Below, in pieces: positions 1 through 7,206 of a DNA stretch of 21,238 nucleotides (position 1 is the stretch's first letter; each line of letters starts with the position of its first letter). Origin of the DNA: Actinomycetes bacterium (GTDB taxonomy: Bacteria > Actinomycetota > Acidimicrobiia > Acidimicrobiales > SZUA-35); NCBI GenBank assembly GCA_024227975.1, contig JAAETV010000794.1, positions 1 to 21,238 of the forward strand, written 5' to 3'. Below the pieces are notes generated by a model. That model made no database searches, was not told the origin of the DNA, and saw only the letters and a program-made list of their open reading frames with translations. Both the position numbers and the translations under genes were made by a program.

Positions 1-2
1 TC

Positions 3-770
3 AGCGTCGATGGCGACTATGTCGCCACGGCAGAGATCAGGCGGCCGCCAAACAACTTCTTCGACCTGGCCCTCATCGACTCCCTAGTCGAGGCGTTCAC
101 TGCCATCGACGGTGACGACAGCGCCCGGGCCATTGTGTTGTGCTCAGAGGGCAAGAACTTCTGCGCCGGTGCCCAGTTCGGAGGTGGGGGACAGAGGGAG
201 CGTCCCTCGGTGGCCACCAATCCCGATGGCACCCCTCGTCACCTCTACGACTCTGCCGTCGAGTTGTTCTCGACCAAGACGCCGGTGGTGGCCGCAGTGC
301 AAGGGGCCGCCATCGGTGGCGGCCTCGGCCTAGCCTGCATGCCCGACTTCCGAGTGGCGACCCCAGAGGCTCGTTTCGCCGCCAATTTCGCCCGCCTCGG
401 CTTCCATCACGGGTTCGGGCTCTCGGCCACCCTGCCCGACATCGTCGGTCAGCAGCGGGCCTTGGAGTTGCTCTATACCGGGCGCCGCATCAAGGGCGAC
501 GAAGCAGCTGAGATCGGGTTGGCCGACAAGCTCGTCCCCCTCGACCAGGTCCGCGACGCCGCCCATGAGTTGGCAGCCGAGATCGCGGCCTCGGCCCCAC
601 TGGCCGTCACCTCGATCCGCAACACCATGCGGGGTGGTCTGGCCGCACGGGTGAGAGCGGCCACCGACGTCGAGCTGGTCGAGCAAGACCGTCTCCAGCA
701 GACAAACGATTGGCGAGAGGGCATCAAGGCGATGTCCGAACGTCGTACCCCCAACTTCACTGGCAGCTAG
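3..770 (+). CDS. Enoyl-CoA hydratase/isomerase (crotonase) family protein, 5' truncated
   Basis: The reading frame is open from the window edge, so the N-terminus is missing; the stop is TAG at 768-770. The visible part has the crotonase fold signatures: an SVDGDYVATAEI-like first strand, the oxyanion-hole segment NFCAGAQFGG, and the second oxyanion segment GAAIGGGLGLA followed by DFRVAT. Crotonases bind acyl-CoA thioesters and stabilise an enolate; many are beta-oxidation hydratases or isomerases. Aligned by eye to the classical hydratase, the first catalytic Glu (in the FGQPE segment) is replaced by Phe, codon 387-389. The second Glu appears to be kept in RALELLYTG, codon 465-467. A single Glu is more like an enoyl-CoA isomerase or another crotonase activity than a standard hydratase. 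The family is certain; the substrate and reaction are not. Confidence 0.9.
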   Translation, partial: SVDGDYVATAEIRRPPNNFFDLALIDSLVEAFTAIDGDDSARAIVLCSEGKNFCAGAQFGGGGQRERPSVATNPDGTPRHLYDSAVELFSTKTPVVAAVQGAAIGGGLGLACMPDFRVATPEARFAANFARLGFHHGFGLSATLPDIVGQQRALELLYTGRRIKGDEAAEIGLADKLVPLDQVRDAAHELAAEIAASAPLAVTSIRNTMRGGLAARVRAATDVELVEQDRLQQTNDWREGIKAMSERRTPNFTGS

Positions 771-1003
771 CATCTGCGAGTCGTCCGATATGTGGTCGGC
801 AAAGGGGGGGATGGGGCCATGTTTCGCTCACCGCTGATAGGGCCGACGACGGCTACCGCCTTCACTGATCTGATTTGCTATTGGATCGTGCCGATACCGG
901 TCGATGGGGCCGATGTCGATCCCCGGCCAATCAAGATCCAGGAGCTGATCGAGTCCGGTGACGGATCGATTTCGGGCTCCGCCATCAGGAGAAACCTCGC
1001 CTG

Positions 1004-3049
1004 ATGATGACCGGTGTCGTTCGCGGATCTTGTCACCACGACTGCCCCGACACCTGTGTGTGGGAGGTGACGGTCGAAGCCGGGCGGGCCGTGAAGCTCC
1101 GAGGCAACAACGAACACCCGACAACCCGCGGTCAGCTCTGCCCCAAGGTCAACCACTTCCTCGACCGGGTCTACCACCCCGACCGGCTCCTCACCCCCTT
1201 GCGGCGCTCGGGGCCCAAGGGCTCCGCTCAATTCGAACCAATCAGCTGGGACGAGGCCTTCGATGAGGTGGCCACCCGCTTCAACCAGCTGATCGAGACG
1301 GTGGGGCCCCAGTCGATCTTGCCGTACTCGTTGGACGGGACCCAGGGAGTGATCCAGAAGGGGATCATGGCCGAGAGGTTCTTCGCCACAATCGGGGCCA
1401 GCGATGTTCGTCGTGATCTGTGTGGGGTCACGGCCTGGTTGGGGGCGGCCGAGGTATCGGGTCAACCCTTCGGCATCGACCCCGAGGACCTGCGGCAGGC
1501 CAAGACCATCATCTTGTGGGGGACCAATACCCAGCTGACCAACCGTCACTTGTGGCCGACGATCACCGAAGCCCGCCGGGCCGGGGCCACGGTGGCCGTC
1601 ATCGACCCGATCCGCACCTCGACCGCAGACAAGGCCGACGAGTTCTACCAGATCCGGCCGGGGACCGACGTCGCCCTTGTCTTGGCCATGATCGCCGTTG
1701 CCGATCGCGATGACCTCCTCGACCCCGACTGGTTGGCCAGCAGCACCAGTGGTTGGGCTGAGCTGCGCAAGAGTGCCCACGCCCTACCCCTGGCTGAGGC
1801 GGCCGCCATCACTGGGATCAGTGTTGAGCGCATCGAGCACCTGACCCACACCTACCTCCGCCGACAGCCGGCCGCGATCCGGGTCCTGGTCGGGCCTGAG
1901 CACCGAGAGCAGGGCCGTCAGATCATGAGGGCCATTGCCCTCCTCCCGGCGGTGACGGGAGCCTGGCGTCAGGTCGGCGGGGGCCTCGCCCGCTCGACCC
2001 AGATCTATTTCGAGACTGCTCTCAACCACCAGGCCGAGCCGGCCAACACCACCCTCTCCCCTCCTGGCCCCCGGCGGCAGTTCAACATGGCCGAGCTCGG
2101 CCACACCCTGACCCGATCCGAGCTCGACCCGCCCATCGCGGCGCTCATGGTCCACAACTCGAACCCGGCCGTGATCTGCCCCGACCAGAACGCGGTGCTG
2201 GCCGGGCTCCGGCGCCCCGACCTGTTCACCGTCGTCGTCGAGCAGTTCATGACCGACACCGCTCGCTATGCCGACATCGTCTTGCCGGCCACCACCCAGA
2301 TCGAGCACCTCGATCTGGGTATCGCCTGGGGCCACCTCTATCTTTCGCTCAACCAGCCCGCCATCGAGCCGCTGGGTCAAGCTTTGTCAAACACGGAGAT
2401 CTTCCGTCGACTGGCCAACCGGATGGGTCTCGACGAGCCGTCCCTCCAAGATGATGACGAGACCCTGATTCGCCAGCTCCTCGAGTCCGACCATCCATGG
2501 CTCGACGGCATCAGCTACGAACGCCTGGTAAGCCACACCTGGGCCCGGCTCAACATTGCTCCTGGTCACCGTCCCAACGTCGACACCCCTCCTGCCACTC
2601 CCGACGGGCGACTCACCCTCGGACCGCTCAGCTACTCACCAGCCACCGAGGGCCCCGACGCCAAGGGTGACCGGTTCGCCCGGTACCCGCTGGTGTTGCT
2701 GTCACGCAAGCAGCATCCCGAGTTCCTCAATGCCAACTACGGTGGCTCCGCCCGGCACCTCCCTCGGAGGGGGGAGCCGACTCTGGAAATACATCCCATC
2801 GATGCTGCCACCAGGGGAATCGTGCCGGGTGACCTGGTAACCGTCCACAATGCTCGAGGTTCGCTCACCCTGGCTGCCACCATCAGCGACGTCGTCCAGC
2901 CCGGTGTGGTTGCCACCCCCTTCGGCTGGTGGCATCGTCACACTCCTGATCGACGAGGGGTGAATGTGCTGACCAATCCTGCTACTCCTGGCGATGGGAT
3001 CGGATCCGCCGCCTTTCATGACACCCTGGTCCAGGTCGAGCGGGTCTGA
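1004..3049 (+). CDS. Molybdopterin oxidoreductase with N-terminal [4Fe-4S] cluster (DCPDTC type)
   Basis: A 681-residue member of the DMSO reductase/formate dehydrogenase superfamily. The N-terminus has the cluster motif C10-x3-C14-x3-C18-x27-C46 in a CHHDCPDTC context, followed by the molybdopterin domains; ILWGTNTQLTNRH and VIDPIRTSTADKADE are typical cofactor-binding segments. Cys140 in DLCGVTAW sits where the Mo/W ligand is expected (inference). The C-terminal dinucleotide-binding domain begins near residue 560 with LLSRKQHPEFLN. There is no twin-arginine or other signal peptide, so it should be cytoplasmic. A purine-rich AGGAGA at 987-992 lies 11 nt before the ATG; a second ATG follows at 1007. 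No electron-transfer subunit or cofactor gene is adjacent, so substrate and redox partner cannot be read from context. Confidence 0.93.
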   Translation: MMTGVVRGSCHHDCPDTCVWEVTVEAGRAVKLRGNNEHPTTRGQLCPKVNHFLDRVYHPDRLLTPLRRSGPKGSAQFEPISWDEAFDEVATRFNQLIETVGPQSILPYSLDGTQGVIQKGIMAERFFATIGASDVRRDLCGVTAWLGAAEVSGQPFGIDPEDLRQAKTIILWGTNTQLTNRHLWPTITEARRAGATVAVIDPIRTSTADKADEFYQIRPGTDVALVLAMIAVADRDDLLDPDWLASSTSGWAELRKSAHALPLAEAAAITGISVERIEHLTHTYLRRQPAAIRVLVGPEHREQGRQIMRAIALLPAVTGAWRQVGGGLARSTQIYFETALNHQAEPANTTLSPPGPRRQFNMAELGHTLTRSELDPPIAALMVHNSNPAVICPDQNAVLAGLRRPDLFTVVVEQFMTDTARYADIVLPATTQIEHLDLGIAWGHLYLSLNQPAIEPLGQALSNTEIFRRLANRMGLDEPSLQDDDETLIRQLLESDHPWLDGISYERLVSHTWARLNIAPGHRPNVDTPPATPDGRLTLGPLSYSPATEGPDAKGDRFARYPLVLLSRKQHPEFLNANYGGSARHLPRRGEPTLEIHPIDAATRGIVPGDLVTVHNARGSLTLAATISDVVQPGVVATPFGWWHRHTPDRRGVNVLTNPATPGDGIGSAAFHDTLVQVERV

Positions 3050-3054
3050 GCGGA

Positions 3055-3060
3055 TACCCT
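3055..3060 (+). promoter_or_regulatory. Candidate -10 box (TACCCT) for leaderless transcription of the small membrane ORF
   Basis: TACCCT fits the actinobacterial TANNNT -10 pattern and ends 7 nt before the ATG at 3068, so transcription would start at or next to the start codon. No convincing -35 box is visible in the end of the preceding gene. Two other genes in the window show the same arrangement. Confidence 0.4.
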
Positions 3061-3067
3061 GTACCTC

Positions 3068-3208
3068 ATGTTGACCTTGGTACGGCGGGTGGTGATGGCG
3101 CTTGGTGTCACCGGATTGGTCGCGGCGCTGTTCCGCCTCAGGGGTAGCGGAGGGGTGCCGCCTCAGGGCGGTGGCTGGCGCGAAGTAACACCGACAGACC
3201 TGCGCTGA
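3068..3208 (+). CDS. Small putative single-span membrane protein (46 aa), coupled to the next gene
   Basis: The ATG at 3068 opens a 46-codon frame ending in TGA at 3206-3208, which overlaps the ATG of the next gene as TGATG. The predicted protein starts MLTLVRRVVMALGVTGLVAA. Its hydrophobic stretch (about residues 8-22) is flanked by Arg, which suggests one N-terminal membrane helix. A short Gly/Pro-rich tail follows, with GGWRE near the end. I recognise no family. Support for it being real: the TGATG coupling, a TACCCT box 7 nt upstream, and filling of what would otherwise be a 158-bp gap. It may anchor or regulate the downstream dehydrogenase-like protein, or simply couple its translation. 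A non-coding leader remains possible. Confidence 0.55.
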   Translation: MLTLVRRVVMALGVTGLVAALFRLRGSGGVPPQGGGWREVTPTDLR

Positions 3209-4209
3209 TGCACGCTGCGGTGCTCGGCGTTGGCGCCACCGGGTCTCATGTTGCTCGACAACTGACCCAATCCCCTCTGACCGAGCTGTCCCTGTTCGAT
3301 ATCGACGACCAACAGCTGGGGCGAGTGGGGACAGCCGTTCGCAGCATCGTGACCGATGAGGTCATGGTTCACAGTGGGCCTCTCGAGCACCGCGCCACCC
3401 CCGACGTGGTGGTGTTGGCCGGGGCTGCTGGGTCTCATGTGGAGCCAGCCGAGACCTGGCTGAAGCGGGGCAGCCATGTCGTGTCCATCTCCGACGATGC
3501 CGATGATGTGGCCGGTCTGCTCGCCCTCGACCAGGTGGCCACCGACGAGGAGCGGTCGCTGGTTGTCGGGGTGGGATTCGTTCCCGGGCTCAGCTGCCTA
3601 CTGACGCGCTATGCGGCAACCATGCTCGACTCGATCGAGATCATCAGCACCTACAAGGCTGGCACCGGAGGTCCGGCGTGTGCCCGCCAGCACCATCACG
3701 CCCTCAATCGAGATGGCCACGATTGGATCGACGGGGATTGGGTGCTGCGTCGGCGTGGTTCGGGTCGGGACCTGGCCTGGTTCCCCGATCCCTTCGGGGC
3801 CCGAGATTGCTACCGGGGGGCGCTGCCGAGTCCGGCCCTGTTGCAGAAGGAGTTTCCTGAGGCGCAGCGCATCTCGTCTCGGATGGCTGCCACCCGGCGG
3901 GATCGGTTGACGTCGCGGCTTCCCATGTTGCGGCACCCCCATGAGGACGGTGGCCCCGGTGCTCTGCGGGTCGAGGTTCGGGGGCGTCGAGACCATTCGG
4001 TCGAAACGATCATCTTGGGAGTGATGGATCACCCTTCGGTTGCCGCCGGCACCATGGCCGCGGTTGCCGCTGCTGAGGCCGTGGCCGGGCGCACCCCGAT
4101 TGGGGCCAATGGTGTGGCTGCTTGGCCCGATCCCAAGCCGGTTCTGGCCGAGCTTCACCGACGAGGAGTCAGGGTCGCCATCTTCAGTGGTCTGCTCGCT
4201 CCGATCTGA
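3208..4209 (+). CDS. Saccharopine dehydrogenase-like NAD(P)-binding protein
   Basis: A 333-residue protein opening with a Rossmann dinucleotide-binding motif, MHAAVLGVGATGSHVAR (G7-x-G9-x2-G12). The second strand ends in an acidic pair (LFDIDD), which favours NAD(H) over NADP(H). The organisation matches the saccharopine dehydrogenase/homospermidine-synthase-like superfamily: VVLAGAAGSHVEPAETWLKRGSHVVSIS-type segments, then VGVGFVPGLSCLL and a C-terminal alpha/beta domain. The start is set by the TGATG overlap with the preceding small ORF, so translation is probably coupled. No lysine-pathway gene is nearby, so true saccharopine dehydrogenase activity is unlikely to be inferable. The superfamily includes reductases acting on many carbonyl or imine substrates; the reaction here is unknown. 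Confidence 0.8.
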   Translation: MHAAVLGVGATGSHVARQLTQSPLTELSLFDIDDQQLGRVGTAVRSIVTDEVMVHSGPLEHRATPDVVVLAGAAGSHVEPAETWLKRGSHVVSISDDADDVAGLLALDQVATDEERSLVVGVGFVPGLSCLLTRYAATMLDSIEIISTYKAGTGGPACARQHHHALNRDGHDWIDGDWVLRRRGSGRDLAWFPDPFGARDCYRGALPSPALLQKEFPEAQRISSRMAATRRDRLTSRLPMLRHPHEDGGPGALRVEVRGRRDHSVETIILGVMDHPSVAAGTMAAVAAAEAVAGRTPIGANGVAAWPDPKPVLAELHRRGVRVAIFSGLLAPI

Positions 4210-4237
4210 GGCGTCGGAATCATCTGCGCGATGTCCC

Positions 4238-4264
4238 CTCAAGTTGGGGGCCATTGCGGTCGAT
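4238..4264 (+). promoter_or_regulatory. Candidate sigma-28/WhiG-type promoter, distal copy
   Basis: CTCAAGTT (4238-4245), 13 nt, then GTCGAT (4259-4264). Read as TCAA-N16-GTCGATCC, it resembles the WhiG/FliA class consensus TAAA-N15/16-GCCGATAA. The same element with identical spacing recurs 59 bp downstream. It lies upstream of a sigma factor of exactly this class, suggesting autoregulation (inference). Confidence 0.45.
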
Positions 4265-4296
4265 CCAAGTCAGTAGGGAATTCTTTTAAAATATTG

Positions 4297-4325
4297 CTCA
4301 AGTTCTTCAGCCGACGTGTCGAAAA
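4297..4325 (+). promoter_or_regulatory. Candidate sigma-28/WhiG-type promoter, proximal copy
   Basis: CTCAAGTT (4297-4304), 13 nt, then GTCGAAAA (4318-4325): TCAA-N16-GTCGAAAA against a class consensus of TAAA-N15/16-GCCGATAA. It is preceded by an AT-rich patch (4281-4295) unusual for this DNA, which could act as an UP element. The predicted transcription start is near 4332, about 30 nt before the chosen sigma-factor start codon, which argues against the longer frame starting at 4231. Confidence 0.55.
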
Positions 4326-4365
4326 CCACATCGGTATGGAGGACTACACAAAGGGCAATATGACC

Positions 4366-5253
4366 ATGAAAAAAGTCGATCCTGAAGTCAACGCACGGAT
4401 CGAGGCAAACCTGCCACTGGTGAAACACGTGGTGTTCCAGGTGGCCGTCCACTTCCCCCGTCACGTCGATCGTGAAGAGCTGGCTCGGGCTGGAGCCCTG
4501 GGCCTGGTTGAAGCGGCCCGCCGCTATGACGACAGCCGGGGTGTTCCGTTCGAGCGGTTCGCCGCCCAGCGGATCCGGGGTGCCATCCTCGACTCGGTAC
4601 GAGCAGCCGATTGGGCTCCCCGTTCGGTTCGCCTGCTGGCGCGCCGGCTGGAGTCGACCGAGCAGCAGCTGGCCACCCATCTGGGCCGGGTCCCCAATAC
4701 GGACGAGATGGCCGATTCGCTGGGGGTCAGCCGCCAGGAGCTGATGAAGCTCCAGGACCGGCTCTTCCGCTCGGTCGTACTGGCCCTCGACCATGAGACA
4801 AGCGACGACACCGACGAAGACCTGACCCTGGTCGACATCTTGAAAGACCGAAGCGCCGTCGAGCCATCCGAGGAGCTCGAAACCAGGGAGCTGCACACCT
4901 ATCTGCGTGACGCCGTCAGCCTGCTACCTGAGCGACAACAGCTAGTTGTCGTCGGCTACTTCCTCGAGGGCAAGACCTCGCAGGATCTGGCTCGCTTCCT
5001 CGGTGTGACCGAGTCACGGATCTCCCAGCTTCGCAGCGAAGCGCTGCGAAACCTCAAGCTCGGCATCGAGGCCCAGTACGAGGAGGGTGATTCCGAAGCC
5101 CCTGTAGGTCGGGTGGCCAAGCGCCAAGCGGCCTACGCCGACTCCGTTGGATACGCCTCGGATTGGCGTCACCGTCTCAGCCGCTGGGACGTCGAGTACG
5201 ACATTCCCGAGGAGCCTCTGCTCCCCGTTGTCTCCATCGCCAGCGCCGGTTAG
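4366..5253 (+). CDS. Sigma-28 family RNA polymerase sigma factor (FliA/WhiG-like)
   Basis: A 295-residue group-3 sigma factor. Region 2 spans about residues 12-85 (LPLVKHVVFQ, REELARAGALGLVEAARRYD, RFAAQRIRGAILDSVRAADW). Region 3 spans about 90-140 (LGRVPNTDEMADSLGVSRQE), and region 4 about 185-235 with a helix-turn-helix (TSQDLARFLGVTESRISQLR). This is the architecture of FliA, SigD and WhiG, which drive flagellar or developmental genes. A tail of roughly 55 residues after region 4 is extra to the core family. Starts at 4360 and 4366 are both plausible; 4366 is 10 nt from AAGGG (4351-4355). The frame is open back to 4231, but the promoter-like element ending at 4325 makes a start there unlikely. 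No flagellar or anti-sigma gene is present in the window. Its stop overlaps the stop of the convergent gene. Confidence 0.9.
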   Translation: MKKVDPEVNARIEANLPLVKHVVFQVAVHFPRHVDREELARAGALGLVEAARRYDDSRGVPFERFAAQRIRGAILDSVRAADWAPRSVRLLARRLESTEQQLATHLGRVPNTDEMADSLGVSRQELMKLQDRLFRSVVLALDHETSDDTDEDLTLVDILKDRSAVEPSEELETRELHTYLRDAVSLLPERQQLVVVGYFLEGKTSQDLARFLGVTESRISQLRSEALRNLKLGIEAQYEEGDSEAPVGRVAKRQAAYADSVGYASDWRHRLSRWDVEYDIPEEPLLPVVSIASAG

Positions 5254-6002
5254 AAGGCGGCGGCAGCCTGCCACCGGTCGAGGAGTTCGCGGTCGCCGAA
5301 CACCTCGACACTCTCGGGCCGGATCCGACTCCACAGGAGCAGCATCAGGTCGGAACTGGTGGCTCTGGCCGCAGTGTCACCCTTGGCGTGACCGTGTGAC
5401 CAGTTGACCTCGTCCGGGCACAGCTCCAGCATCCACTCCCCATTGTCGATATCGGTGGCGTGGAGGTGGACGGTCTGACCTCTACCGTCGAGCTTGTCGA
5501 ATTGCATCCGGTTGGGGACGAAGACGTCGAGGGTCTCATCGATCCCGTCGAGAGCCTGAGGGGCGTCGATGGGCTCAGGGCCCGATGTCGACTCAGGGGT
5601 CGAGGCGAATACATCCCATCGGTGCACGGCCAGCTCATGGCTGAGGCGCCGCAACCACCATGAGGCCGGTTGAGGACCGGTCCAGGTGGGCCGGATGATG
5701 TCGAGGTCGCAATCAGCGAGGGCCTCTTCCAGCTCGCTCACTGCCTCACCCAGCCAATCGATGACAGTCGGACCGAAGGGGGGTTCGCCAACCGATGATC
5801 TCGATGGCGGATCCTCGGCGGTGGCGGCCAGGCACTGGGTGACATACCGGCACACCCAAGCGGTATGGCCGATGACGTTGTGGACCGTCCATCCTTCGAG
5901 ATGGGGAACCGGGTTGGTCAGAGAATCCGGATTCACTCTGGCCAGACGGGTGGCTTCTAGGGTGACCAGGCGCTTGTACTCGTCAGGTTGCAGGCGGGTC
6001 AT
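5250..6002 (-). CDS. Mycothiol-dependent maleylpyruvate isomerase-like (DinB-fold) protein
   Basis: A 250-residue protein with the N-terminal metal-binding domain of the MDMPI/DinB-like family. GWTVHNVIGHTAWV carries the first His (H46), and HELAVHRWD at 122-130 gives the HExxxHRxD-type pair of His ligands and Asp. Family members bind a divalent metal and often use mycothiol, the actinobacterial thiol; many are uncharacterised. The C-terminal part (about 150-250) is the variable second domain. A GGGAG ribosome-binding site (6010-6014) lies 7 nt from the ATG. The start lies 20 bp inside the end of the upstream acyltransferase gene, so translational coupling is likely. The stop codon overlaps the stop of the convergent sigma gene. 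The reaction is unknown. Confidence 0.82.
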   Translation of the reverse strand: MTRLQPDEYKRLVTLEATRLARVNPDSLTNPVPHLEGWTVHNVIGHTAWVCRYVTQCLAATAEDPPSRSSVGEPPFGPTVIDWLGEAVSELEEALADCDLDIIRPTWTGPQPASWWLRRLSHELAVHRWDVFASTPESTSGPEPIDAPQALDGIDETLDVFVPNRMQFDKLDGRGQTVHLHATDIDNGEWMLELCPDEVNWSHGHAKGDTAARATSSDLMLLLWSRIRPESVEVFGDRELLDRWQAAAAF

Positions 6003-7026
6003 CGAACGTCTCCCGGTGGCTGGAAATAGTGAGGGCTTGGTGGACCGAACTCACCCAATCGTCGAGGGTACGCCACTGCTGGTTGAGCCAGGCAATCCGC
6101 CCTTCGTCGCTATCGGGAATGGTATGGCGTTCATGGATCCACCAGCGGACGACGACGGGGGACTCGAGGGGAAGCCGTTGCCGCAGTCCGTTCAACTGGG
6201 CCACACCTTCCAAACCGACGTGGCCGAAGATGACGATGTCGAGGTCGGGTTGGCTTCGCAATATGGCCAGGGATCCGGCCGGCTTCGGGGGGAGGAGATG
6301 GTCGAGATCGTCGGCTAGCTCCACGAGCTGGTCCTCACCGTCTCGCTCCAGGGAGTTGCGGACTCGGGTTCGGCTGGTCGGGGTTGCGTAGGTCCCCTCG
6401 GGGAAGATGACAAGGGCAGAGTCGGGAAAGGCCTGATCGGCGAAATCGGCAATGGCAGTTGCTTCGGCATCACCATCGCGGGACCGGGCCACGAAGTAGT
6501 TGCCGAGCCGGTGGCCGTAGACATCGAGGTTGGGGACCCAGCGCAACTCCCGCTTGAGGACATAGTGGACGAAGCGATCGAGGTGGCTGGTGACGAGGTG
6601 AAGGGGGAGGACGGCGTCGACCATGCTGGCGTGCCGGCTCATGAGGATGAACCCACTCTCAGGCAAGGTGCCGGTGTCTTGAAGGTCGAAGCGGACCCCG
6701 AGTAGCCGGTTGGCCCAGCGCAGGAGCGACGCCGCCCACCAAGTTTGGACCGCCCGATAGGGGGTCACCTGGCCAATCGGATCGCTACGGCGCCAGCCCA
6801 AGAGGCGCAGGATCCCCAGTACGATTGCTGCGTTGAGCCCGATCCACTCATGAGCCAGATAGACGATGGCGAAGATGCCGAGCCGAACTGTCGGGAACTT
6901 GAAGAGTCGGTGGAAGGCATCGATGAGAGCCGCCGCCGGGATCCACAACACGGCCAAAATGATGCTCAGGGGTAGAGCAATGCCGACGATGGTGCAGGAG
7001 ACGAGCCGCCGCCCGATCACCGACAT
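5983..7026 (-). CDS. PlsC-type 1-acylglycerol-3-phosphate acyltransferase family protein
   Basis: A 347-residue membrane acyltransferase. Two hydrophobic stretches (about residues 10-37 and 47-77) precede the catalytic domain. The acyltransferase block I HxxxxD motif is R-H132-ASMV-D137, and block III is VIFPEGTY at 206-213. The family transfers acyl chains from acyl-CoA or acyl-ACP to lysophosphatidate or related lyso-lipids at the membrane. The N-terminal membrane part resembles the LCLAT/LPAAT-gamma-like branch more than short bacterial PlsC. The gene lies 12 nt after rpmG on the same strand and overlaps the next gene by 20 bp, so the four genes rpmB-rpmG-this-MDMPI look like one transcript. 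The exact acceptor lipid is not determinable. Confidence 0.87.
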   Translation of the reverse strand: MSVIGRRLVSCTIVGIALPLSIILAVLWIPAAALIDAFHRLFKFPTVRLGIFAIVYLAHEWIGLNAAIVLGILRLLGWRRSDPIGQVTPYRAVQTWWAASLLRWANRLLGVRFDLQDTGTLPESGFILMSRHASMVDAVLPLHLVTSHLDRFVHYVLKRELRWVPNLDVYGHRLGNYFVARSRDGDAEATAIADFADQAFPDSALVIFPEGTYATPTSRTRVRNSLERDGEDQLVELADDLDHLLPPKPAGSLAILRSQPDLDIVIFGHVGLEGVAQLNGLRQRLPLESPVVVRWWIHERHTIPDSDEGRIAWLNQQWRTLDDWVSSVHQALTISSHRETFDDPPAT

Positions 7027-7038
7027 CGTCGAAAGGAG

Positions 7039-7206
7039 CTAGCGCTCCTCTTTGAAGATGACGTGCTGGCGAACCACGGGATCATACTTCTTGAGCTCGA
7101 TCCGCTCACGGGTGTTCACCTTGTTCTTGCGGGTCACGTATATGTACCCGGTGCCGGCCGTCGACCGGAGCTTGACCAGAGGTCGCTTCTCGCCGCTCTT
7201 CGCCAT
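7039..7206 (-). CDS. rpmG: Large ribosomal subunit protein bL33 (zinc-free type)
   Basis: A 55-residue protein, [20 protein letters not shown]..., with [21 protein letters not shown] typical of bL33. It has no cysteine, so it is the C-minus form lacking the zinc ribbon. The start is fixed by homology and by the TGATG overlap with the end of rpmB; the open frame extends upstream but that extension is just the antisense-shifted rpmB region. In mycobacteria a C-minus L28/L33 pair is the zinc-starvation paralogue set under Zur; I see no Zur-like palindrome upstream of rpmB here. A small inverted repeat GGAGC-TAGC-GCTCC (7035-7048) covers its stop codon. Confidence 0.95.
   Translation of the reverse strand: MAKSGEKRPLVKLRSTAGTGYIYVTRKNKVNTRERIELKKYDPVVRQHVIFKEER

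Noticed and set aside
792..1004. A 70-codon plus-strand frame (inner ATG at 819) filling the gap before the molybdopterin gene and ending in a TGATG overlap with it.
   Set aside because: No recognisable family, weaker third-position GC than the flanking genes, and no ribosome-binding site or -10 box at its start. The 233-bp gap at 771-1003 otherwise shows only the AGGAGA site for the next gene; I could not recognise a molybdenum-cofactor riboswitch in it.
878..1780. A 300-codon minus-strand open frame.
   Set aside because: It is antisense to the molybdopterin gene, whose cluster motifs and domains are unambiguous; long antisense frames are expected in high-GC DNA.
4236..4250. A CCCC...GGGG pairing after the saccharopine-dehydrogenase-like gene as a terminator.
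   Set aside because: Only four pairs with a mismatched interior; the sequence is better explained by the CTCAAGTT promoter-like element.
4231..4365. An N-terminal extension of the sigma factor starting at 4231.
   Set aside because: The extension encodes no sigma-factor region, is AT-rich, and contains the promoter-like elements; a transcript from the proximal one would start after it.
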